Assembly: GCF_030272615.1 (NCBI RefSeq)
Contig: NW_026729154.1
Location: 1 to 64,000, forward strand
From: Cryptomeria japonica
Lineage: Eukaryota; Streptophyta; Pinopsida; Cupressales; Cupressaceae
Reading direction: 5' to 3'
Length of the DNA: 64,000 nucleotides
In this document: positions 23,601 through 35,396 of the stretch, one piece after another
How positions within the stretch are numbered: the stretch's first letter is position 1
How the letters are laid out: each line of letters begins with the position of its first letter
Notes under the pieces: generated by a model
The model's database searches: none
The model's input: only the letters and a program-made list of their open reading frames with translations
What the model was told of the DNA's origin: nothing
Made by a program: the position numbers and the translations under genes

Positions 23601-23713
23601 GGGAAAAATACCTAACTATCATCATTAAAACATATCAAATAATGAAGAAAGGATAGGTTGAAAAATATAATCACCCACATAGACAAAAACAAGTTAACCA
23701 AGGTGGTTAATAT
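20676..23713. other. Decayed repeat-like DNA, no intact gene, copy 1
   Basis: Mostly minus-strand frame scraps. Around 21026-21247 a minus-strand frame ending ITWINLKLQFNPSNFEGG has a faint resemblance to the Ty3/gypsy gag start. A 122-residue minus-strand frame at 22710-23078 is not recognised. Nothing points to a host gene. Confidence 0.4.
23251..23465. repeat. 126 bp direct duplication, copy 1
   Basis: TCAGAGGAAATG at 23253 recurs at 23379. Both are followed by CTCCTATTGATG, a C-rich stretch, CCCACA-ATAAAATAA and AAGAAATGCCTACCCCA. Two diverged units with no coding meaning seen. Confidence 0.85.
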
Positions 23714-24546
23714 TGTTAAATATCCAGGCAACTGAGAGGGGCTTGAATTAGTTGAAAAACATAAATCAATTTCATGTAACCCTTTTGCACATCTGGAGTA
23801 ACCAATAGAATTAATTAAGATAGATATAGCATGAAAACATAAACATACAACAAATCACACAATGAACACTAGATATGATGTGGAAAACCCAGAAAGCGAA
23901 AAATCACAGAGAATGTTAGTTCTCAATATAAAATATTGGTTTAGGTGACACCAGTTAAGGTAATTTTTACAAAGGGTTTCTCATTGTTAGAATACTCACT
24001 TCAAGAGGGCTCATTGCCCAGAAAAAAGGTCGACTACTGAAGAAACAAAAAATGAAAAGAAAGAATCCACCATTGAATCTCAATCTGAAACACCAGACTA
24101 CTTCTGGTAGCTCAGTACCAATGCACTCTCACATATTGCCAAAAATCAGATCTTTCCTTTCCAATATCGCATTCAATAGAAATGCGACACTTTTTCTATA
24201 TAAATTCATTTAGATCTTTCTTTTATATAAATACATATATACATGTATATATGTATATATATATACATGTATATATGTATATACATGTATATATATACAT
24301 GTATATACATGTATATATATACATGTATATACATGTATATATATACATGTATATATATCTACATATATACATGTATACATATATACATGTATATATATAT
24401 ATGTATATATGTATATATATATATATATATGTATCTATACATGTATATATACATGTATACATGTATACATATATCTATACATGTATATATACATTTACAC
24501 ATGTATATATGTATACATGTATACATGTATATATACATGTATAGAT

Positions 24547-24578
<32 letters not shown>

Positions 24579-25099
24579 ATCTATGTATATATATATACAT
24601 ATATATGTATATATATACATATATATGTATATATATACATATATATGTATATATATACATATATATACATATATATATTGTCTCAGGGAAACATAATCTT
24701 CTAAATCGGCCAAGAGAGAGTTCTAAAATAGGTCAACACTAAACCTTATTGTGGTGGGAAGGAATCAGAAGTAAACCATACCACAATGGAGAACAATTGT
24801 CAGATCAAAATGTTACATCCATTATAAATTTTGGACCCGAAACATGACTTACACTACACCAAAGCTGCTACACAACCTCAAATTCTAGACTTAATCCAGA
24901 CCCAAAAATCATTGCCCAATACAATGAAAATAAGAATGGAATCAAGATACACATGAATACAATTAATCAACACCATATCTAATAGACAAAAATATCTAGA
25001 TTGACAGATCAACTCAATTAACCCATGTTGAAACATAACTTCCAGAGTACCAAAGGTTTCAGGAGTTCATCTTTTGGATCACCAACACCAAGGACATCA
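23714..25099 (-). repeat. Copia LTR (3' LTR in element sense), copy 2
   Basis: About 1386 bp, longer than its partner only because it holds a microsatellite of about 450 bp (24231-24678). The flanking halves, 23714-24230 and 24679-25099, match the two halves of the partner LTR at 27964-28926. Confidence 0.8.
24231..24678. repeat. AT-rich palindromic microsatellite, about 450 bp, copy 2
   Basis: Arrays of TATACATGTATA-like and TATATG units, largely self-complementary, able in principle to form cruciforms or hairpins. The homologous site in the other LTR (28482-28521) is only a plain (AT)n run, so the long form arose by expansion in one LTR. Confidence 0.95.
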
Positions 25100-27963
25100 A
25101 AAATGTTGATTTCACATCCATCTGATAAACCTTGAAATCCTTATAAGCTACAAAAGCCAAAAGCATCCTAATTTCCTCCATCCGAGCAACCAGGCCATAT
25201 GTCTCGTCAAAATTAATCTCTTCAATCAAAGTGTAACCTTTACAAACCAATATTTCTTTATTTCTCATAACATTTCCAGCTTCATTGAGCTTGTTCTAGA
25301 ATACCCACTTTGTTCCAATCACATTCTTATATGTCATTTTATTAACTAGTTCCCATGTTGAATTATTCTCAATTGTGTCCAACTCTTCTATCATTACCTT
25401 CATCCAATTCTGATAATTGCAAGCTTCTTCTGTTGTTTTCAATTCAATCTCTAAAAGTTAACATAACAAAACTTGTTCTTGAGCTGCTTTGCTTCTTGTG
25501 ATAATTCCTTTGTTTGTATCTCTGAAAAAACGGTCCACTAAATGATTCTTCTAAACATATCTCAATGTCTTAGATGTAGAAGTTGAAGCTTCCTAATCTT
25601 TCTTTTCTTCTTCTCCTTCTTCGATCTTCTCTCCACTTTTTCTGTCGGTCGATTCATCAGACTCATAACCTACCAATTTGTCAGACTCTTTAGAAATGTA
25701 TTCATCAACCTTCGCATTTTCACTTTCAACAATCTTGTTTAGCCTTATATTACAACGCTGATATGCTTTCCTCTTTGTTGAATATCCTAGGAATATGCCT
25801 TCATCTTCTCTATTGTCAAATTTTCCAAGATTATCTTCATCTCTCCGGATGTAGCAGTTTCTTCCAAATACCTTAAAATATTTCACTGTCGACTTTCTAC
25901 CATGTCATAGCTCATAAGATGTATTTCCATGTATTTTCTTATATAAAATTACGTTAGGATTGTAGACTATAGTATGAAATGCTTCTCTCCAGTAGACTTC
26001 TCTGTTGATCACTATTTTGGTTGCATCTTGAATTATTTGGTTCATCCTTTCCACTACACCATTCTGTTGCAGTGTTCTAGGGGAAGATGACTATTTTCTA
26101 ATACCATGTCTCTCACAAAAGTTGTTGAACTCTTCCGAATTAAATTCTCCTCCTCTATTAGACCTCAAACACTTAATTTTTCTATCAACTTCATTTTCAA
26201 CTTGAGCCTTAAATATCTTGAATTTCTCTAATGCTTCTAGCTTCTCTCTCAAAAATGCAAACCATGAAATTCTAGAATAATCATCAATCAACAACATGAA
26301 ATGCTTCTCACCTTGTATACTTCTTGTTTTGGTCGGACCGCATAGTTTTGTGTGCACTAAATTCAACAACCTAGTGGACAAGTGCTCTAAATTATTTTGT
26401 ATTTTCCTTTCATCTACTTCAAAGTTTACATTCTCTACAAATTTTGTTGGTTTGGTCGAACTCGGTAAATCTCTCACTACACTTGATGAGCTAATCTTCA
26501 CCAAGTTGTCAAAATTGATATGACATGTCCTTTGGTGCCAGAGTCAGATATCATTGATCTAAGATAACAAACAATTGTTTGCATCTCCTTCCAAGAAATA
26601 CATGTTCCACCAATCTTTTTCCCTGCTACAATAACAATTTCAGATTCTTTCTAGATCTCACAACCATCATCTTGAAAAACAATGTTGTAACCATTTTCAC
26701 ACATTTGTCCAACACTCAAAATATTAAGATGAAAACCATTAACATAGTAAACATTATCAGTATTGTTCTTTCCATCAAAAGAAATAGAACCAATCCCACA
26801 ATTTGTGTTGTTTGATCATCTCTGAACCTAACAAAACTACCATCGTACTTTTCAAGTTTCACAAACTTACTTTAGTCATGAGTCATATGATTTCAGCATC
26901 CACTATAAATCAATCATTCATTTCTATCTCTTCTAACATGTACAACAGTAGCAACCACCTTAGGAATATCAATCTTTGTTACATCTCTTTTTACCAAAAC
27001 AAGCAATCACCATCTTCATAATTTAAATCATCATCTAAAATACCAACATCATCTTTGACATAATAGGCTCTCTTATTAAATTTTCCTTTACCTTCTCTAG
27101 ACCTTTGTCTTGAACCTTTTCCCGAACATCTAGTAGCAATGTGACCAATCTTTTCACATCTAAAGCATTTAAAAGGTAACATACCTTTGTATTTGTCGGT
27201 GTCTCTCTTCAGTTTTCTCACAAAGCTTGCTTTCGTCTCATCTAAAATTTCATCTTCTGGATCTTCGTTAGATGCTTTGAAGGTAGACTCGATCTTAGCT
27301 TTGTGTTTTCCAAGCTTACCTCTCTCAAATCCTAATAGAGTACCATAAGGCTTCACTCTTGTAAATTTCTTCCGATCATAGGTTTCTTCATTAGTCAAGA
27401 TCTTATCATTGTAGCTTTCTGGTAGGGACATTAGAATCTTCTCAATTATGTATTCATCCAACAAGCTGACACCAAGTTCTCTGATTTCATTTACCGCACT
27501 ATCAACCTTATAAAAATCGGTTGTTATATCTTCTCCTTCTTCCATTTTCAAGTTCTCATATCTGTGATTAGTTTTTATCTTCTTTGATAATTTAACTCTG
27601 TCACTTCCTTCATAGATATCTCTCAACTTTTTCCAAACCTCATGAGTAGTATTCAATGAAATAATCATTGTCAATTCAATCTTTGATAAAGCACTAAACA
27701 TAGCATACCGTGCCTTTTCATTCACTTCATAAGCTTGAACCTTATCTAGAGTACTAAGACCATTTTCCGATTGAATATACTAAGTTTCCACTGCTTTCCA
27801 AGTGTTGTATCCCAAAGAGATCAGGTAGCCTCTAATCTTTAATTTCCAAAAACTATATTCGGATCCTTCAAAAATAGGAATAGTCAATTTATGTGCCATT
27901 GGATCAAGATCTACCTCAAGCAGATAAGCTCTTCTCCAAGTAACCAAATCTCTGATACCAATA

Positions 27964-28478
27964 GTTGAATATCCGAGCAACTGATAGGGGGAATGAATTA
28001 GATGAAAAAATTAAATCAATTTCTTCTAACCCTTTTGCATATCTATAGTGACCAATAAAATTATTTAAGAAAAATATAGCATGAACATATAAACATACAA
28101 TAGATCACACAATGAACACCAGATATAACGTGGAAAACCCAAGAAGGGAAAAACCATAGAGAATGTTAGTTCTCAATATAAAACACGGGTTAAGGTGACA
28201 CGGGTTAAGGTGATTTTTACAAAGGGTGGCTCACTGCTAGGATCCTCACTATGAGAGAGAACACTACCCAGAAAAAGGCTCACTATCGAAGAAATAAAGG
28301 AATAATTTAGAAAAGAAAGAATCCACCACTGAATCTCAATCTGCAAGACTGGACTGCTTCTGATACCTCAATACCAATGCACTCTCACCCATTTCCAACT
28401 ATCAGATCTTTCCTTTTCAATCTCGCATATCTTCAATAATAATACCATATTTTTTTATATAAATTCATTCAAATCTTC

Positions 28479-28524
<46 letters not shown>

Positions 28525-28926
28525 CTCCAAGAAACATAATCTTCTTAGTTGGCCAAGAGTGAGATCTAAAATAGGTCAACGCTAAACATTCTTATGGTGG
28601 GAAGGAATGAGAATTAGATGATACCACAATGAACAATAATGATCATATCAACATGTTACATCCATTACAAATTCCAGAACCAAATCATGGCTCATACGCT
28701 ACACCAAACCTCGAATTCTGGACTTAATCTATCTCCAAAAATCATTGCCCAGTAAAAAAAAAGAATGGAATCAAGATACACATGAATACAATGAATCAAC
28801 ACCATATCCAATAGATAAAACTATCCAGATTGCCATCAACTCAATTAACCCATGCTAAAACACAACTTTTATAGCACCAAACGTTCCAAGAACACATCAA
28901 CTGGATCACCAACACCAAGGACATCA
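27964..28926 (-). repeat. Copia LTR (5' LTR in element sense), copy 2
   Basis: 963 bp with a plain (AT)n core at 28482-28521. It is next to the primer binding site on one side and to LINE RNase H sequence on the other. Confidence 0.8.
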
Positions 28927-31135
28927 ATGACAACCATTATGTTGACTTTGAAATGACAACCAGTGATAATCATCATCATCACATTTGCAACGAATATCAA
29001 GTTTCATATTGTCCTCAATGTTAGGGGGAAGAGGGTCAATCCCATTCCAATAAAATCCTTGTCTTTGGAATGCACCAATATTTTCAAAAGCATCCGCAAG
29101 AGAATTACCTTCCCTAAAAATATCATAAATATACAAACTATCAAAATCCTTGATAATGTTTAACACAACCTTCACCAAATATTTAATGGAACAACTTGAA
29201 GTATGTAATAAGTTTAAACAATTAATTATGTTGAGTGAATCATCCTCAATCTAAACCTTCCAAGAACCAAGATCAAGAGCTAACTTGAAGGAATTAAAAA
29301 TAGATGAGGCTTCAGCCAGGTGGTTGGACTTGATTCCCAAAGGGAGTGCCATTTGCAAAAGGAGCCTGCCATAATCATCACTCAGCACACCCCACAACTA
29401 GTTGGCCCAGGATTCCCCTTAGCTGCCCCGTCAAAATTAACCTTCACCGAATCAAAAAATGGAGTAGACCATTTAACATTAGTTCTAGAGGTTTTAACAT
29501 TTCCCAAAGTTCTAGAAATATCAAAATTTGAACCCCAATTAATAGGAGACTACTGATCTGAAGCATTAATATATATAGGAGGCAAGCCAAGATTAACATC
29601 CTTAAGTACAATCTAGAAATTATCCTTTACAACTGTACGAATCCTCTAAAACACCACCTTAAAAGGGAGAAGTACATCCCTAAAGACACAGTTGTTTCTC
29701 TTGTTTTCAGATCTACATAGACACATGAGGCATAATCAAAGACCAAAGTAAATTCAAAGATAGATTAAGAGAAGGAGGGGACCAGTGAGACCACATCTCC
29801 CCGACAGAGGAAAGGAAGACCCAATTAAAATTCTAGGTGGCCAAGATAAGAGACCAAAATTATCTGGTAAAACAACACTCCATAAAATGATAATTGACAC
29901 TCTCTATTTATGCAAATAACAAAGAAGGCATTTATTAACAGGAAAAATACCATGCTTACAAAGGTTATCCAAAGTAAGAATCTTAGTTTGAATCAAGAAC
30001 CAGAAAAAGATGTTAATCTTAAGAATCAACTTACAATTCCAGATTGAAAATCCCATAGAGAAAAGGTCAACTTAGGATGATAGGGAAGGGAAAAGGCTAA
30101 GGTGGAAAAAAAAAATCCAAAGGGTGGAGGCCCCCAAATAATATGATCTAGAAAAGAAGCCATGAAAGGAATATGCTAGAAGCTCAAAAAATTGGAGCTC
30201 ACCTAGACCTCGATCAATCACTAAGGTTCCTTCGACTATCATTAGTAAAGTAATGCACCATCTTATCACCAAATTGGGCCAAGAAAGCCTCCCTAATTGG
30301 TCTAAAGGAAGGGACCTCGAAAATAGGGGAATCTCCAATCCACCAATCATATAAAAATTCAATGCTCCATCCATTCCCTAGAATCCATCTAATACCCTCA
30401 GAGAGAATACATATGGCCTTGATCAAATTATTCCAAAGCACCATCTTAGTAGGGTGAGAAAGAGCCTCCAAGAGTTGCCCCAAACCAGGCATGGCCTGGG
30501 CATATTTACAGCTATAATCTTACACCAATCCAAATCTCCAAAGAAAAGTCTTTGTAATTACTTAGCTGACAAAGCAACATTGAAATCCTCAAGCTTTTTG
30601 ATACTCAAACCACTAGATTTATAAGGCAAGCAAACTTGGTCCAAGAAGCCAAATGAATACATTTACTATCTTCTGTGACAAACAAGAGAAAGCATTTCTA
30701 AATATTTTCAATTCTTTCATAAAAAATTGAGGGAGTTTTAAAAAGGTTCATAGCATACACCAAAATATTCTAAATCAAATCCTTGATCATTTGAACTTTA
30801 CTCGCTTGACTAAGATGCATAACTTTCCATCTAACAAGTTTTGAATTGAATCTATCAATCAACCCATTCCAAAATAAATTATGAATCACATTACTATGAA
30901 GCGGGAGACCAAGATAAGTTGTAGGAAGATCCTCAATTTTACAACCCAAAATATCAACAATTCTTCTCTGTCTAAGAATAGGAGTGTTAAATAAGAATAA
31001 AGAGCTCTTCTCAAAACTAACTTTTTGACTCGAGTTAGATTCATACCTAACAATATAGGCTTCAAAGATCTTACTTCTCTAATTCAAGAGTATCTCAAAA
31101 TCAAAGTATTATCAACAAATTATTAATGTGGAGGG
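28927..31135 (-). mobile_element. LINE (plant L1 type), 3' segment, copy 2
   Basis: Same content as the first copy, in a cleaner text. The RNase H-like end domain shows FREGNSLADAFENIG (about 29070-29120), where AD carries the last catalytic Asp, and DGAAKGNPGP in the 29380-29440 area. The zf-RVT-like stretch LGNGWSIEFLYDWWIGD is near 30320-30375. The reverse transcriptase motif FVDNTLIL (31096-31119) lacks the second Asp of the catalytic pair. Several stops interrupt the frame. It abuts the copia LTR at 28926, with no 3' UTR or poly(A) between them. Confidence 0.87.
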
Positions 31136-33946
31136 CATATGAAATAAACTTTGAAATAAGCGAAGGTGGGAGAAGTGATTGTGGGGGCGGTAGGGCATGT
31201 GTAGGGGAGGACGAGGACACTAACTCTTATGACGATGAAGGCAGCAAGGAGTGGTTGGTCGCAGGGCTTGCTATGCCAAATGGGTCGTTGTTTTGGGTGG
31301 TTCATTTTGTTTTTGGCTAGGCAGGTGTTATGATGGGCATGGACTGGTTTCTCCTTAACATAGCGGGTCTCCGTGTTTTTTCACCTTCTTTGTGCCCTAT
31401 GGCGGTAGTTGCAATTCTTTCCTATGGATCTGGAGTGGTGGTGGCCTTTGGGTGGTGTTGGGAGGATGTTGTGGGAGTTGTAGATTCTCTCATGTCTTTT
31501 TTTTTGCTCCCAGGTTTGCTACTCTATCGTGCGTGATGGTAAGTGTGGGCTTGGTCTGTGATGAACCAGGATGGGAAGTTGTTATTATTTTTTTGAACAG
31601 CGCTAGTAGTTGTTTCTATTCTCCCTCCCTGTTCTTTTTCTCCCTTTCTTTCCTTGGATCTCATTGAGAACCCTCACCGGTAGTTGGGTGTTCGATCCAG
31701 GAAATTGCTAGAGCTTGGCTTTGTGCAGTCATTTTGGTGGGAGTTTTTTTTCTTTTGGGTGTGACCAGACCCTTGTTTATTTCCTTGTCTCATCCTGGTT
31801 GTGAGTCTCTTCTACTCTTCCCTCTTTTCTTGGTTCTCCGTTGGCTTTGGGTTGCCCTACTATTGAGGTGGAGGGGTTGCTTGTGTGTTGGGTTGTGCAA
31901 GGATTGCTTAAGCAGTGGGTCTTCTCTCCTCAGTGTCCTATTGAGGTGCCTCTTTCTCCTTTTGAGGTGGAGACAAGGTATCAGGGAGTGGTTCAGCTTC
32001 TGCGAACTGCGAATGGACTTTGTGTATGGTTGGCTTGATTTCCACTCTTGCCTATAGAGGTGGCTCTTTCTCCTATTGAGGTGGAGAGAAGGGGTGAGGG
32101 AGCTTTTTGAATCCTATTGATGCTCGTGTTGCTAGTTGTGGGTGCCTGTCAATCCTTCCATGGTGACCGTCACAGTTGGGTTTGGGTTTCCTTTATTAAC
32201 CCAGCTTCATAAGTTGCTTTGTGGGTTGAGGGAGCCTATAAAAACCCTCTTGTTCTTTCCTTTAAAATGTTTAGGGTGCTTTTAAAAACCCCGTTTCCCA
32301 GATTGTTGTTTTCAGGTTGTTTTATTGTGATCTGGTTCCTGTCTGGTTGTTGGATCCGTGTAAAACCCATTTTTAAGGTTGAGGGAGCCTGGAAAAAACG
32401 TATTGTTTTTCTTTCATTCAGGGGTTGGCTGGATGCTAGTAGTACGCTATCAAGTTGTGGGATCCTCTTAAAACCCATTCTCAAGCTTGTGGGAGCTACC
32501 GATTCTCTCATGTCTATTTTTTTGCTCCAAGGTTTACTGCTCTATCGTGTGTGATGGTAAGGGTGGGCTTGGTCTGTGATGAGCCAAGATGGGAGGTTGT
32601 TATTATTGTTTTTGACAGCGCTGGTGGTTGTTTCTATTCTCCCTCCCTATTCTTTCTCTCACTTTCTTTCCTTGGATCACATTGAGAACCCTCACCCGTA
32701 GTTGGGTGTTCGATCCAAGGACTTGTGAGAGCTTGGCTTTGTGCAATCATTTTGGTGGGAGTTTTCTTTTCTTTTCGGTGTGAGTAGACCCTTGTTTATT
32801 TCCTTGTCTCATCCTTGTTGTGAGTCTCTTCTGCTCTCCCCTATTTTCCCGGTTCTCTGTTGTCTTTGGGTTGCCCTCCTACTGAGGTGGAGGGGCTTCT
32901 TGTATGTTGGGTGCTACAAGGATTGCTTAGGCAGTGGGTCTACTCTCCTCGATGTCTGATTGAGGTAGCTCTCTCTCCTTTTGAGGTGGAGACAAGGTAT
33001 GAGGGAGTGCTTCAACTTCTGCGGGCTGCAAATGGACTTTGTGGATGGTTGGCTTTCTTTCCACTCTTGCCTATAGAGGTGGCTCTTTCTCCTATTGAGG
33101 TGGAGAGAAGGGGTGAGGGAGCTTTTTGAATCCTAATGATGCTCGTGTTGCTGGTTGTGGGTGTCTGCCAATCCTTCCATGGTGACCGTCATAGTTGGGT
33201 TTGGGTTTCCTTTCTTAACCCATCTTCACAAGTTGCTTTACGGGTTGAGGGAGCCTGTAAAAACCCTCTTGGTCTTTCCTTTAAAAGCTTTAGAGTGCCT
33301 TTTAAAAACCCTATTTCCCATTTTTTTTTTCTGGTTGTTTTACTATGATCTGGGTCTTGTCTGGTTGTGGGATCTGTGTAAAACCCATTTTTAAGGTTGA
33401 GGGAGCCTAGGAAAAACCTATTGTTTTTCATTCGTTCAAGGGCTGGATGGATGCTAGTAGTACCGTGTCTGGTTCTTGGAGCCTCTTAAAACCCATCCTC
33501 AAGGTTGAGGGAGCCTAGAAAAACCCTTGGTATTTTTCTTTTTTAATGGATAGGCTGGATGCTGGTAGTTTTCAATGGCCCAATTTGGCCAGTTTGTGTT
33601 TTCGATTAGGCTTAGGTTTTGCTGTTAGTGATTTGGAGACTCTGCTATAGGTTAAGGGAGCCTGGTAAAACCCAAATGTGTGGGTTGGGGTGCTAGTTAA
33701 ACCCTCATTTTCGATTTCTCAGATCTATAAGGTGGTTTAGATCTGTTGATTTGGCCGGCCTTGTTTGCATTGTCGCTCTTTTGTGTTTGGCTCATGATTG
33801 TTTCATTTTGGGTGCCCTGTGTCTTGTAGCCTCTTGTGCCACAAGAGAAGTAATGTACAAACCTTCTCAGATGTTTTTTGGCTTTTCTGTTGTTGAGCTT
33901 TGTTGTATCTGTCTACAGCATCCCTTTGTTGGTGTGAACAAACCAG
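31135..33946 (+). mobile_element. Unclassified GT-skewed insertion inside the LINE, copy 2
   Basis: Same block as at 6690-9500, including the internal tandem duplication (units near 31483-32500 and 32501-33515, period 1018) and the spaced GGGAGCCT...AAAACCC motifs. Plus-strand frames of 65-111 residues are not recognised. Edges are uncertain by a few tens of bases. Confidence 0.6.
31483..33515. repeat. 1.02 kb direct tandem duplication within the insertion, copy 2
   Basis: GATTCTCTCATG at 31483 recurs at 32501 and the two halves stay parallel to about 33515. Halves diverge by about a tenth, as in the other units. Confidence 0.9.
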
Positions 33947-35396
33947 ATTAGAAGAGGAGGGGGATAAACCTCTAAGCAAACCAACAACTACAACTTTAAA
34001 AATGAAACAGCTCAAGGCTTCAACCATAATAATAAAGAGAAAAGAGGAAATTAGATCCCCCTATTCGATACCCTTATAACTATTGAATAAACTAGAGGGG
34101 GAGTAATTAATCACCACCTAAAAGGTAGGAAGCGAAACAAATTGCCAAGAAATCTCCAAAAAAATATCTCTAAAACCAAAATCTTTAAGAACTTTAATAA
34201 GAAAACCCCAACTCACACGGTCATAAGCCTTCATAAGATCAAGCTTGAGGAGAATCCCTACTCTCGTTTTGCATCTCAATGAGTGACTGTTCTCGTAAAA
34301 AATTGCAATAGAATCAATAATTTTCCTCCTATGAAAAAAAAACATTTTTCTTAGGAGAAATAATCATTGAGAGGACCAGCTACAATCTTAAAGCCATAAT
34401 TTTGAAAAATATTTTATAAATAGAGTTGTAGAGACTAGTCTATCTGAAAGTATCAAAATAATTAGCCCCCATGAAACTAGGGACAAGAACAATTAAATCG
34501 GCATTGAGTTCCTTGAGAATCCTTCTACAACCAAAAAATTCCTTAGCTGGATCATAAATATCTTTTTCCACAATCTCCCAGAAACATTGGAAGTAGAAAA
34601 AAGGAAAAGCATCTGGACCCAAGCCTTGTTATATTCAAAAGAGAACACCATATTTTTAATTTTATCATCAAAGGGGATGGAATTGAGAATTCTATTAGTA
34701 TCATCTTTAATAACATTAGGTATAACATCCAAAAAAATTCTCCACATCACCACTCAGAGGCAATCCTTCCTCAAAGAGGCGATTGGAGAAAAAACTAGCA
34801 ACTGCCACATTAATGTGCTTTTCCAAATCCAATAGCGCACAGTTCTCATTGGTGGACGAGATCCAATTAGAAGCCTTATTTTTAAGAGTGGAAAGATGAA
34901 AAAATATACTATTCTTATCCTCGCATCGCAACTATAGAGATCTCTCTATATTTGTTAGCATAATTCTTCCTCCTTTGAAATGAGGTTATGGAGACAAGCC
35001 AGCAAGGAATTTTTCTAGTCTAGGATACTGCAACTTTAACCATCTTTTTTGAATGGAATCTTACACAACCTTGAGATCCCTTTAAATGATTTTCTTCTCA
35101 GAAAAGATATGAACAAAACAAGTATCATTCAAAATAATAACCTTAGCTTTGACCAATCTCATTTTTTTAGAAACTCAAAACATAGTCGTATTGTTAGTCC
35201 TGACATTCCATCATTTTCTAATTCTATAGAACAGGTTAGGTTGCTTGAGCCACATTTTCTCAAAGTGAAAGGAAAAAAGAATTTCCTTCCAAGACAATCA
35301 AGCAAGAGAGATGGGGAAGTGATCAAATCCAATACGAAAGATCAACTAAAGGGACCACGAGTACAAAACAAAACAGTAATGGGTAATTAGGGCTCT
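33946..35396 (-). mobile_element. LINE (plant L1 type), upstream segment, copy 2
   Basis: Endonuclease end, linker, reverse transcriptase start (34570-34622) and palm motif A (KLDLMKAYDRVSW near 34210-34255), matching 9500-10950 almost base for base. 5' truncated and frame-broken. Confidence 0.86.

Larger units (their letters stand above)
1..24480. repeat. Tandem array unit 1 (24.4 kb period)
   Basis: Base 1 aligns with 24481 and with 48932, and the same order of elements follows in each unit. The laccase exon block at 14039 recurs at 38486 (offset 24447) and at 62929 (offset 48890). Phasing from base 1 is arbitrary: the window opens inside an AT microsatellite, so the biological boundary is unknown. 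Over roughly the first 8 kb this unit carries many more single-base length differences from the other two than elsewhere. Confidence 0.95.
23714..28926 (-). mobile_element. Ty1/copia LTR retrotransposon, broken, copy 2
   Basis: This is the best view of the element. In element sense: LTR 27964-28926, primer binding site TGGTATCAGAG 27950-27960, gag about 26991-27980 with the CCHC knuckle CFRCEKIGHIATRC, integrase about 25593-26504 including the LLIDDYSRISW core, reverse transcriptase start about 25059-25268 (YQMDVKS), then LTR 23714-25099. The two LTRs differ by about 15% outside the microsatellite. If they are an original pair, that is about 6 My at 1.3e-8 or 40 My at 2e-9 substitutions per site per year. 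Broken, with perhaps half a dozen breaks. No matching target-site duplication is seen at the outer ends. Confidence 0.88.

Noticed and set aside
24182-24704. Long overlapping Tyr/Ile/Met-rich frames on both strands
   Set aside because: They are translations of the AT microsatellite, open in several frames at once.
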